DNA of 64,000 nucleotides, taken from positions 191,055,501-191,119,500 of the forward strand of contig NC_069661.1 in assembly GCF_027244095.1 (NCBI RefSeq), given 5' to 3'. Every line of letters begins with the position of its first letter. Positions within the stretch are counted from its first letter, which is position 1. A program made the position numbers and the translations under genes. The DNA comes from Hemicordylus capensis. Lineage: Eukaryota > Chordata > Lepidosauria > Squamata > Cordylidae. The notes under the pieces were generated by a model. That model did not search any database. It was not told where the DNA came from and saw only the letters and a program-made list of their open reading frames with translations. Below are positions 46,905 to 56,533 of the stretch, piece by piece.

Positions 46905-48218
46905 ATGGGAAGAAAGCGGTCAAGAATCAGTCCATGTAATTCGACCACGGAGCCCAACAAGCGTGCAAAGCAAGCTTCAAAGCAAGTAAGCAAACAAGCT
47001 TCAATTCGTCACTTTTTGCCAACTGCAGATAGCCTAAGTTCTTTGGATCCAGGCTCTCTAAATATTAAGCAGGTGGTGCAGGGTCATATGCAGCCCCCAG
47101 GTGCATCAGAGCAAGATCTTACACAGCTTAAGTATACTACGGTGAGAAATGGAGTCTCCCAGAAACTGTTATGCACAGGAAATGAAATATTAACCCCAAT
47201 AGAGCAGCCTACCCCGAATGCCAAGGGGAGGGAACGGAGACCTTTTCAAGCATCCTCCCACAACCCCCAGTATCCTAACCACAATGAGGGGATGGGCAAA
47301 TCATCGGCCTTCAAAACCAAGACACCCAAAAAGCTCCAGCTCCAACAGCCTCCAGATCTATCATCTTGTCAGCTGGTAGCTGAAACGCTTAAAGCGGTAT
47401 TCGATAGACTCTCTCAACTAGAGAGGAAAGTGGATACTGTTAAGATGCTTTTGCATGATTTATATAAAGGGCAGACTAAGAGGGGGAGGCCCGATAATGA
47501 TATTAGTGGGGATAAGAAGCGCGGCTATGGCTGTGGTACTCACCAGACCTATTACAACTCCAATGTGATTCCAGGAGGAAGCTGCTCAGTTAACAGAACA
47601 TTGCAACCAAACCGCATCTCCCTTGTAGTTTACCTGAACAGGGCAAACTACAATAAGTGGTATAATTTCTATTCTATCAGATGTTCTTTAAGTCAGCTCT
47701 TGAATTGCAGTTTGAGAGATGTTGACCTTAAACGCTTTGAGAGGCTACCATCTAACCATTTCCAAAGTAGGCTCATGCTAGACTTCTATTCGCCCTGGAT
47801 CCCGAATAGGATTCTACAAAGGAAATCTTGGCTTGAAGGCTTTGAGATTTTTCCTAATCGTTGTTTTGCCAACACCATCTTGGAGCCTCTAATTCCAAAG
47901 CCTCTCAGGAAAACACCAGAGCAGTCGAATGAACAAGGGCATTGCAATTATGTTGAGACGGTACCTCATGTCCCGAAACCACTTCCGCCTATGGAATTTC
48001 ACTCAGTTGACTCCCTCTTCATGCAGTTCACAGAGGATATCATTGGTACAACCAACGAATCGAATCCTCTGGTAATTAGCACTTCCTCAATGACAGAAGA
48101 GCTGACTGTTGCAAGTAACCAGCCTACCTGGAGGAAGTCTGAGGAGAGGTTAGATAAAAAGATAGATTTTCTCTCCTCCTCACCAATTAAGACTAGTAAC
48201 TACATGCCCTTTTCATAG
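46905..48218 (+). CDS. LINE ORF1 protein (coiled coil plus RRM-like region)
   Basis: 437 codons from ATG to TAG. N-terminal 30 residues are very basic (GRKRSR, NKRAKQASKQVSKQAS), fit for nucleic-acid binding or nuclear entry. Around residues 155-190 a heptad-like helix (LVAETLKAVFDRLSQLERKV) suggests a coiled coil. Residues about 240-340 (NRISLVVYLNRANYNKWYNF ... SRLMLDFYSPWIPNRIL) have the beta-alpha-beta look of an RRM-type domain found in other LINE ORF1 proteins; this is inference. No CCHC knuckle seen. Expected role: binds element RNA and forms the RNP with ORF2 protein. The ATG at 46905 is the first in frame after the 5' UTR. ORF2 starts six bases after the stop, in the same frame. Confidence 0.75.
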   Translation: MGRKRSRISPCNSTTEPNKRAKQASKQVSKQASIRHFLPTADSLSSLDPGSLNIKQVVQGHMQPPGASEQDLTQLKYTTVRNGVSQKLLCTGNEILTPIEQPTPNAKGRERRPFQASSHNPQYPNHNEGMGKSSAFKTKTPKKLQLQQPPDLSSCQLVAETLKAVFDRLSQLERKVDTVKMLLHDLYKGQTKRGRPDNDISGDKKRGYGCGTHQTYYNSNVIPGGSCSVNRTLQPNRISLVVYLNRANYNKWYNFYSIRCSLSQLLNCSLRDVDLKRFERLPSNHFQSRLMLDFYSPWIPNRILQRKSWLEGFEIFPNRCFANTILEPLIPKPLRKTPEQSNEQGHCNYVETVPHVPKPLPPMEFHSVDSLFMQFTEDIIGTTNESNPLVISTSSMTEELTVASNQPTWRKSEERLDKKIDFLSSSPIKTSNYMPFS

Positions 48219-48224
48219 GGCCAG

Positions 48225-51200
48225 ATGGGGGTGGACCTGCAGCAAGAGCTGGAACTAATTAAGACAGATCTCCCACTTTTGGCACACCTTGCAGAAGCAT
48301 TTAAACAGCCAGAAATTTCCCCTAAGAAAGATCGGTGGTTTAATTTACTGGCTGATCCCCACTTTGCAGCTGCTATGCCACTCTTGAAGTCAGGACAAGA
48401 TTGCCCTAACACCCCAGATTCTTCAACTAAAAGCACCTCCTTGGAATCCCAAGTTGCTACAATGAACACAAATACCCTTATTGTTCCAATACAAACCCCA
48501 GCTCCTCATATAGATTTCCATCCAACGGTCCCGCAGGAAAAGCAAGAGATCCCCTCCCTAGAAACAGGCCAAGAAACATTGACCCAGGTCATTTCCAGGG
48601 GCAAAGAGGCCCCATCCACTCAATGAAGGGAGGCTGACCAGCACGGGCTTGTTCTGGTATCCTGGAACGTAGGGGGCTGGGAAGCTAGATCCAAGGACCC
48701 TTCATGTTTGAGTTTTCTGGATAGTTTTGACATCATATTGATGCAAGAAACCTGGGCACTCTCTGACCCGGTACTTAACGGCTTTTACATATTTTCTTTA
48801 CTGGCTGCCAAGAGCAAGAAAAAGGGCAGACCCAGCGGAGGACTCGGGACTTTTATTTCAACCAAGCTATGGGCCTCAGCAAAATGGGTTTCTTCTTTGG
48901 ATAACATAGCACTGACTGTGGAAGTTGCTCATAATCAGACTGTAGTGCTGATAGTCAATGTATATCTCCCACCGAAAGGTAGGGCCCAGGAAATTAAGGA
49001 CACTTGGGGAAAGTTGGAAGGGTACATCCTTGCCCTTACAGAGGAATCTCCCAATGCAAGTATAATTTTGGGAGGTGACTTTAACGCAAGAATGGGCCCC
49101 AGTGATGAATTTCTTCATGCACGACATAAGAGAAGTCCCCCTATTTGGGAAGAGTACGTGCTCCCGTACCCGCGCCTCTCTAAGGATAACGTCTCAAATC
49201 TGAGCGGATATTGTTTGGCTCAAATGACCTATGGCTTAGACTTATTCGTTTTAAATGGCTCAGTAGATAATGACCATCCGGCAGAGTTGAAATTCTGGGC
49301 AGGGAGGAGAGCGAGTGCCAGTGACTATTTTATTATCTCGAGGTGCCTGGCCCAGTACTCCCCTAGTCTGGAGGTGGTCCCACAAGTGGAAAGTGATCAC
49401 CATCCAGTTACTCTGCTCCTGCAAAACCTGCCGGGCCTCAAACAGCTGGAGTCAGTCCCTGCTATGAAGATAAAGGAAAACTGCTGTCGTACCAGATGGT
49501 CTCAGTCTTTGGCTCAGACAATCTCCACTCTTCTTCAGTCGCAACATTTACAGAAGTTGAGCCAAGATATGCTTGATCCCTTGGACCCGGTTCAAACTAT
49601 ACAAGTTTATAACTCCATTACCTTGGAACTGCAGAAACATCTCATTTATAAACAGCGCGAATCCCCCAAAGGTCAATGGAGACCTTCTAAACCATGGTTT
49701 GACCAAGAGTGTGTGGAGTGCAGACACCATCTTTTAGAAAGATACCAATCCTATAAGCTAGATCCTATTGCAACATCAGCCCAAGAACTATTGCTCCAGA
49801 AAAAGCAATATAAACAGCTGATTAAACAGAAAAAGCGAATCTATATGAAATCTTCCTGGGATCTGTTATTGCACTCAATTCAATCAAGACAGCAGTCCCT
49901 TTTCTGGTGAGCTGTGGCAGGGATTCCCCTCGGAAGACATCTAACGCCTGATGCTCACATACATCCAGAGCTCTGGGAGAGGCATTTTAGAAAATTGTTC
50001 TGGGAGGAAGGGACCCTTTCAGGCCCCTTCATTTTCAATGAGGAGCCACTACCAGACTGGCCGCCCGTTTCTATAGCAGAAGTATCTGACTTAATACATC
50101 AATTGAAGCCTGGCAAGGCCCCTGGCGCGGACTTGCTCCCGCCAGAGCTGTTCTTGTCTAATATAGACTGGTGGGCGCCGGTGCTTGCATCGTTGTTTAC
50201 TGCTATTGATAGCTCAGGGTGTATACCGAAAGACTGGGGCCTGGCCATCATTGTACCAATCTACAAGAAGGGGTGCAGAAGCGACCCAGGCAACTATCGG
50301 CCGATTAGTCTTCTGAGTACAGTTAGTAAGCTTTATGCTAAACATCTCTATGGGAAGCTGAGGGACTGGATGGCTCAGGACAACATTCTCGCAGATGAGC
50401 AAGCGGGGTTTAGAGAAGGGAGGTCTACTGTAGACCATTGTTTTGTTCTGCATCATCTAGCACAGAAATACGCTCAGTCCTTGCATGTTGCCTTTGTCGA
50501 TCTTAGGTTCGCTTTTGATTCAATCCCTCGGGACAGGCTCTGGGATAAACTGAGAGTTTCCTCTATTGATCGGCGACTCCTAGCCCTAATTAGAGCTTTA
50601 CACACATCACCAAGCATGAGGATTAGGTACAACCCGCAAGGAGGATTAACTAGAGCTATTCCAATTGGAAAGGGGGTCCGGCAAGGATGCGTGCTGGCGC
50701 CCCTGCTGTTTAATTTATACATCAATGATATGGTGACCCAGCTAGATAGTTGTGAATTCCATCCTCCGAAGCTAGCTGGAAGAAGTATCTCAGTGCTACT
50801 GTATGCAGATGATGCGGCCATTTTGGCTAGAACCCCAGTTGGGCTTAGGAGGGCCTTAGGGGCACTGGCAGTCTACTGTAAGACTGAACGGCTGAGTATC
50901 AACTACCAGAAAACAAAGGTGTTCTCCTTTGCTAGGAGACCCAAGAGACGGGTCTGGAAAATTGATGGACAAAGGATAGAGCAGGTCCAAAACTTTGTAT
51001 ATTTGGGGGTAGCTGTTCACTCATCTGGTTCAAGACGAGCCCATGCCTTGCACGTGGCCCAGGCTGCTCAAAACAGCGCCCGAGCTATTCTGCAGTTCCA
51101 TAGATCCAGGAGTGGGCATCTTATCTCCGCGGCCATAAAACTTTTTCAGGCGAAACCATTGGCACAGTTATTATACGGTGCCCAACTAGGTCCCTATACA

Positions 51201-51962
51201 GATCTGTTCCCCTTAGAAGTGGTGCAGTCCAAGTTTCTGAGAGCATTATTTCAAACCCCTAAATGCACCTCCAATGTGAGGCTCAGACTGGAGGCGGGCC
51301 TCATTAGAGTTGAGGCCAGATGTTGGCAAATGGCGCTGTTTTATTGGCTGAGAGTCCATTCCTCAGAGATAGGGCTGAGCCGCCTAGTCTTAGCGGACTC
51401 ATACCAGTCGACTTGGAAGCGTTCACTGAACCAAAAGATGACTTCTTTGGGCCTCGATCAGTCCGCCCTGCTCACGCAAAGTTTGGAGACAGCTAGGAAG
51501 TCCATCAAACAGAGAATTGAGGATATTGAGAGACAGACAGACATGGCAAGGGTACCTGATTTTCAGTGCCAATAATCAGTTAGGTATTGCTTGGCCCCAG
51601 CACCCTATCTTACTGCCCTGGAGGTGCCCCCTCTTAGAAAAGCTTTCACCTTGGCAAGATGTAATGCCTTGCCTTCAGCCCTTTTAGAGGGACGATACAG
51701 AGGGATCCCCTATGGGGAGAGGCTTTGCCCATGCGGCGAGGGTCAAGTTGAAACAGTTACCCATGTACTATTGGAATGCCTGCTCTACAGAGACCTGTGC
51801 CGGGATTTCATTCACCCTCTGACAGTCAAATTCCCAGGTCTCGATCTACCTCAGATGACTGCCAGGCTCCTGGAAGGAAGTAATTCCTCTTCCACTAGAC
51901 AGGTAGCCAAATTTTGCAGTGAAGCCCTTCGCTTTCGGAAGAGCCTAAAAATGGACAAATAA
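48225..51962 (+). pseudogene. LINE ORF2: APE endonuclease, reverse transcriptase, zinc finger
   Basis: One frame of 1,246 codons, interrupted by stops at 48624 (TGA), 49908 (TGA) and 51573 (TAA) but with no frameshift. Domains: an N-terminal stretch without known fold (about 140 codons); APE-type endonuclease, from VSWNVGG (about 48657) through MQETWAL, LGGDFNAR (about 49065), SASDYFIIS and SDHHPV (about 49395); RT, with KPGKAPGADLLPPELF, NYRPISLL, FVDLRFAFDSIPRDRLW (motif A), RQGCVLAPLLFNLYIND (motif B) and LLYADDAAIL (motif C, about 50800); and a C-terminal CPCGEGQVETVTHVLLEC zinc finger (about 51727-51780). Endonuclease and RT catalytic residues are all visible. The two TGA stops can come from CGA by CpG decay and TAA from CAA. 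No RNase H domain. Confidence 0.85.
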
Positions 51963-52528
51963 ACGACACAATGCCAGAGCAATTTGTACTCATATCTCGG
52001 CTAGTTGTAGCTGGGCATGTGGGGATAGGTATTGCCAGCTTAAAAGTAGCTAATTCAATGCTAACACTTTATAGAGCCCCTGAATTGTATATCTCCTCCC
52101 AGATTGGGAGCTGAGCTGTGTTTGGAGTTGTAATTGTTCAATAAGCAGGAACAAGCTGCCCTTTTATTTTAATCTATTTCACTAGTATTTTACTAGCACT
52201 TTCAGTGACTCTGTGCTGAGCAGGACCCCATAGAATGCTGATTATCCCCTCTTTTAAAATTGTTCTGATTTTATACTGCTTTTTGACTGAAACAAAGTGT
52301 TTGGCTGAGTCCTTTTTAGCTTACATGCATTTTATCTATTCTGTTTGTGTTTTATATCATGTTTTTAAATTTTGTATTTTTAGATTCCCTCCCCCTCAGT
52401 CTTAATGCTACATCAATTTTAATCTCTGTAATACTGCAACACTTTCCTCATATTGCATTTACTGTATAGTGTTACTGTTTTACAACTTGTGCTGGTCAAC
52501 GACCGTAATAAAGATTATTATTATTATT

Positions 52529-53119
52529 AGAGCAAAAGTTGAAAAATCCACAACAAACAGCAAGTGCCGCCTTTGTAAAGAAGCAGATGAAACCATGGAC
52601 CACCTAATCAGCTGTTGTCAAAGGATCGCACAGACTGACTACAAACAAAGGCATGACAAGGTAGCAGGGATGATACACTGGAACATCTGCAAAAAATACA
52701 AGCAACCTGTAGCCAAAAATTGGTGGGACCATAAAATTGAAAAAGTTGAAGAAAATGAAGATGTAAAAATATTATGGGATTTCCGACTACAAACAGACAA
52801 ACATCTGACACACAATACACCAGATATAACTGTAGCCGAGAAGAAAGAAAAACAAGTTAAAATAATCGACATAGCAATACCAGGGGATAGCAGAATAGAA
52901 GAAAAAGAAATAGAAAAAATCACCAAATACAAAGATCTACAAATTGAAATTGAAAGGCTGTGGCAGAAAAAGACCCAAATAATCCCAGTGGTAATTGGCG
53001 CCCTGGGTGAAGTTCCAAAAGACCTTGAAGAGCACCTCAACACCATAGGGGCCACAGAAATCACCACTGGCCAATTACAAAATGCAGCTTTACTGGGAAC
53101 AGCCTATATTCTGCGATGA
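52529..53119 (+). pseudogene. R4-clade ORF, third part (zinc finger and restriction-like endonuclease)
   Basis: Frame resumes directly after the inserted LINE: RAKVEKSTTNSKCRLCKEAD. It has a CCHC-like finger, CRLCKEADETMDHLISCC, a basic link, then the PD-(D/E)XK-type restriction-like endonuclease: PDITVAEKKEK followed by KIIDIAIPGDSRIEEKE, with the D...D...K pattern. The protein ends ATEITTGQLQNAALLGTAYI and stops at 53117-53119. Its job in the family is to nick the target DNA and prime reverse transcription. All expected catalytic positions look present and the 197 codons are open. Restriction-like endonuclease after the RT, not APE before it, is what places the element in the R4/R2 group. 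Confidence 0.9.
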
Positions 53120-53234
53120 TATCTATAACAACTGACAATAAAATTCTGGCATCCCAGGTCCTTGGGAAGGACTCGATGTCTGGATAAAACAAACCAGTCA
53201 ATAACACCTGTCTGACTGTGTAAACAAGAAATAA

Positions 53235-53235
<1 letters not shown>

Positions 53236-53292
<57 letters not shown>
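53236..53292. repeat. (AAT)n microsatellite at the 3' end of the R4 element
   Basis: About 57 bp of AAT units. Together with the (AAT)n at 45123-45143 it brackets the R4 copy. Confidence 0.9.
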
Positions 53293-53920
53293 GGGAATCT
53301 TACCATTAAAGGGGAAGGGGGTCCTGGGAGCACCCCCTAAAACTAGTTGGGACAGGAGTGGAGTAGTTTTACCTTAAAAGTGCTGCTGCTGGGGAGGCAA
53401 AGAGGTGGGTGGGATGGCTCTCCCCACTCCTGCCAGAGAAGGAAGGGCTGACTTGGGTCCAAACTAGCTCTGCCTGCTCTGGCAGGGGTAGGGGGGAGCT
53501 GCCGCCGCCACCCCCCTGCAGCCACTGCACCTGCTACCATAGTCAGTGGCACTTTTAAGGTAAAGCTTTACTCCTGTTGTGCCTCAACAAGTTTTAGGGA
53601 ACCCCCTCATCCCCCCTTTACTGGTACATGGGAATCCTTACCAGATCCCCCTTTACTAGTACATTCCAAGCTGGCTTGTACTGAAACGGGCCTGGTTTGG
53701 CTCATATTTGGCCTGAACTGGGCCTGGTTCAGTTACATCCAAACCTTTTGAGTCAAGCCAGCTCAACCTTGAGCCTGGCTTGAGTTGAACTGGTTCACAC
53801 ACCCCTAGGTATGCAAGCGGTTGAGCCCTGGATTGTGTGGGGGAAGGTAGGTTGGATCCTGCCATCCCACCAGCAGTCCCCAACCCCAGTCTCCATTCCA
53901 GCGGTTGTGTGAATGACCTT

Positions 53921-54339
53921 AGAGTATAATTTCTTATTTCTCTATAAAAGCTGCGACAGACTGGGTCATGTCTGCAGTCCGATCCTTTTAATACCAGGTA
54001 CCTGTTCATATAAGTGCACCGATCTGTTCCTCCATATTTACTGTGTTTGACCATTTCCATTTTCAGAAACCATGTGCAGAAAAAATAAAACCAGAGGCTC
54101 ATTGGCTCAAGACATAATATGAATGCATGTGGGACTTTGGCATCAGAGAAATCCTAGTGCTTGATGTGCAAGAACAGCTTGTAACTATCTTCCACCACCA
54201 CTGTTTTGGTCAACCAGGAAGCAACTGAATTCTGGGGAAAAAATTACAGTAAGGAAATAAATGTTTTACATAACTGATTTGTGTGCACAGCACTATTTGG
54301 CTCACTTTCAAACTGTCTCACAAGGCATACCTCAAGTTC
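53921..54339. other. No gene recognised
   Basis: Unique-looking DNA outside the nest. Confidence 0.4.
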
Positions 54340-54592
54340 AACCTCCCCCTGCTGGGCTACCCCAAGCTGTGGCTAAGATATTCCCCTTAGGGGATGGAGC
54401 CGCTCTGGGAAGAGCATCTAGGTTCCAAGTTCCCTCCCTGGCTTCTCCAAGATAGGGCTGAGAGAGATTCCTGCCTGCAACCTTGGAAAAGACACTGCCA
54501 GTCTGTGAAGACAATACTGATCTAGATAGATCAATGGTCTATCTCAGTATATGGCAGCTTCCTATATTCCTACATTCCTATTAACCGTTTAT
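54340..54592 (+). mobile_element. tRNA-type SINE, copy 4 (reverse of the other three)
   Basis: GGGCTACCCCAAGCTGTGGC, AGATATTCCCCTTAGGGGAT, GCTTCTCCAAGATAGGGCTG and ATGGCAGCTTCCTATATTCC are the inverse of the 42748 copy in inverse order. Confidence 0.65.
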
Positions 54593-55428
54593 AAAAGGTT
54601 CAACATAGGGTATAATGGGGACTCAAACTGGCCCATTGTTCCCTATGCAGAGCACTTAGGGGCAAAAAACCAGGGTGGGTGGTAGGCACCCACCATGGAT
54701 GCCTACCATCCAACAAACCCCAAAGCAATCAGACACTCCTGTGATTTTTAATGAATTTCTGAAGATTTTTACATTTTCCCCATAGGGAATAATGGGGATT
54801 TGAGGATGCCCCAACTGCCCCCCTGGGGGGGTGCCTGGGTACCAAAGTGGGTTTGGGGGCAAGGCAGGTATGGCCAAAACTCCCCCCAGGAGCCCCCTGG
54901 GGGGACAGTGTGTGACCTTAATTGCTGTGAACTCTGTGAACTCAGTGTTCACAGCAATTAAGGTCACACACTGTTCTTTTTCAGATTGGAGGAGCAATTC
55001 CTATTTATTGCATTGAAACAGGCTAAAATCTTTTAAAATTTATATTTTTAAAAAACCTTGAACTGCACCAGTTTGGGGCTTCAAGGGGGAGTCGTGGCAC
55101 AATTTGCCTTGCCCCCAAACCTACTTTGAGGTGCCTAGGCACCTCCAAGGGGGCAGATTGGGCCCCCTCAAATCCCCATTATTCCCTATGGGGAAAATGC
55201 AAAAAATGTAAAAATCTTTAGAGAATCATTAAAAATCTCAGGAGAGTCCGATTACTTTGGGGTTTGGGTGGGTGGTAGGCACCAAATGTTGTGCCCCTAG
55301 GTGCTCTGCATAGGGAATAATGGGCCAGTTTGAGTCCCCATTATACCCTATATAGAACCTTTTAGAACTGGTTCAAGTTGGGTTCGAATTTGAACCAAAC
55401 AGGCCAAGCCGGATTTATGCACAGCCTA
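54593..55428. mobile_element. hAT-like foldback MITE, 'TAGGG' family copy 8, with a perfect palindromic core
   Basis: The right end GATTTATGCACAGCCTA is the family terminus. The left outermost part is replaced by the SINE. The two halves are inverted copies: GGTATAATGGGGACTCAAAC against GTTTGAGTCCCCATTATACC, GGAATAATGGGG on both sides, and a core of exact 28-bp arms (54905-54932 and 54947-54974) with a 14-base loop. Non-coding. Confidence 0.8.
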
Positions 55429-55944
55429 CTGAGCAACAGGCTTAGGTTAGAATGCATGGAGAATTTTTGCTCTTCTAGCCTATGCTATAAACCTATGCTA
55501 TAAGGTGTTTTGATGGGCAAATTTCCCCAAGCACAATTTGTAATGGATACACCCAAAGTGAGCTAATTTGAGATGGATTTTATCCAAATTAGTTCATTTT
55601 ATGCCCAGGTTTATGCTGTGCTCCCTATTATGGCATTAAAATTATGTTTGGGCTCATTTTGCAAATCAGCCAAGAACTTCTAAACTGAGGATGATCATAT
55701 TCTAAATTATCCAATTCCAAACTTTGTGTGCATTAGGAGGTTAGGCTAGTTGGGGTCGCAACATGAAATACAAGGAGATATAGTTGCATGAGAAGATCGC
55801 TCATATCACATATCAATCATTTGAACTGGCCCTGAGTTAACAACACTGGATGTATTACTGCCTAAAAGGGCAATCCTTTTTATAACAGCCATGTACTAGA
55901 AGTGGTATGTGTCCATGTGTATGCATGCACAGTATGCAGGATAC
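55429..55944. other. No gene recognised
   Basis: AT-rich unique-looking DNA. Confidence 0.4.
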
Positions 55945-56018
55945 TAGCGGTGTGCACAAATTGAGGTTCATGTCAAGGTGAGGCAGGGCTGTAATAATGG
56001 GTGACTTCAATTACTGAG

Positions 56019-56528
56019 TGTCACGCCCTTGATCTCAGACAGCGAGGAGGAAGGGGAAGCTGTCAACTTTCCAGCCGATGCAGGAGTGTCTGAGAGGCAG
56101 AGCCCGGCTGCCAGTGTTCATGAAATGGCTGTGGTAGATCCAGCTAATGATTCAGAGCAGGCACAACAACCTGAGACAGCAGAAATTGTGAAGGACCAAT
56201 CCGAAGAGGAGCTATGCAATCAACCTCCACTGACTCCACAACAGTGGCGTCTTAAGAGACGCAGGACTCAATTAGAGACTATTAGGAGGAGCAAACGCCT
56301 CTTGCAGAGGGCTGATAAGCCTTGAATTCCTGCCAGCTGGGAGCTCTCAGCTTGCACTATAAATTACATCACCAGCCTTCTACTCACTGCTGAAAAGCAA
56401 CGTTTGTCAACCTCTGTGTTGACAGCGTGCAGCCAAGTCTGGTCAAGACGAACTTCCCGAGCCGTGTCCTGTTGCAGCAGCTCCGTTTTGTCCCGTGATC
56501 TTCCCTGGCAGTTGGCCAGACCCTGACA
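56019..56528 (+). mobile_element. Solo LTR inside the CR1 LINE (Ty3/Gypsy-like; fossil)
   Basis: A 510-bp unit starting TGTCACGCCC and ending CCCTGACA with no internal region. Immediate 5-bp flanks (ctgag, gtgac) agree at only three positions, so the duplication is weak, but the CR1 reading resumes right after it. It contains a TATA-like CACTATAAATT near 56356 and a short acidic frame near its start, as in the LTR at 19125. Younger than the CR1 it interrupts. Confidence 0.65.
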
Positions 56529-56533
56529 GTGAC

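Larger units (their letters stand above)
46649..52528 (+). mobile_element. Near full-length I-group (Vingi-like) LINE inserted in the R4 ORF
   Basis: Exactly flanked by the 10-bp duplication AGAGCAAAAG (46639-46648 and 52529-52538). 5,880 bp: 5' UTR of about 256 bp, ORF1 (46905-48218), ORF2 (48225-51962), 3' UTR of about 540 bp and a TTATTATTATTA tail. ORF2 carries an APE-type endonuclease, RT and a C-terminal zinc finger without RNase H, as in Vingi. The clade call is by motif resemblance only; another I/Jockey-group clade is possible. Confidence 0.85.
45144..53292 (+). mobile_element. R4/Dong-clade LINE, 5'-truncated, flanked by (AAT)n, interrupted by another LINE
   Basis: The element runs 45144-46648 and 52539-about 53235, interrupted by 46649-52528. 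It has reverse transcriptase, a CCHC-like zinc finger and a C-terminal restriction-like endonuclease, the R4/R2-type order, with no upstream APE endonuclease. It starts abruptly inside the RT after (AAT)n, and its 3' UTR (53120-53235) runs straight into (AAT)n at 53236-53292. So the copy sits in a TAA-type microsatellite, as described for Dong of Bombyx. Confidence 0.85.
44798..53807. mobile_element. hAT-like foldback MITE, 'TAGGG' family copy 7, interrupted
   Basis: Left part 44798-44955 starts TAGGGATGTGCACAAAACTGG. Right part 53297-53807 ends GAACTGGTTCACACACCCCTA. Flanks gggtgtgc and ggtatgca are related with a one-base offset. The interior words CTTTACTGGTA and GGGAATCCTTACCA at the break show the two parts belong together. 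The S2, R4 and Vingi-like elements lie inside. Confidence 0.7.
44467..53920. mobile_element. MITE family D, outermost layer of a five-level nest
   Basis: Left end AAGGTTGTTCACACAACC; right end, inverted, AAGGTCATTCACACAACC. The parts present are 44467-44797 and 53808-53920; all between is later insertion. The inner left part has CTGGGTAGTTCTTGTTTG and AACCTGGGCTAAAAGTAAG, like the element at 34509. I found no convincing target duplication, so the outer ends are less certain than those of inner layers. Confidence 0.45.

Noticed and set aside
53061-53333. Minus-strand open frame with poly-isoleucine
   Set aside because: Translation of the (AAT)n tract.
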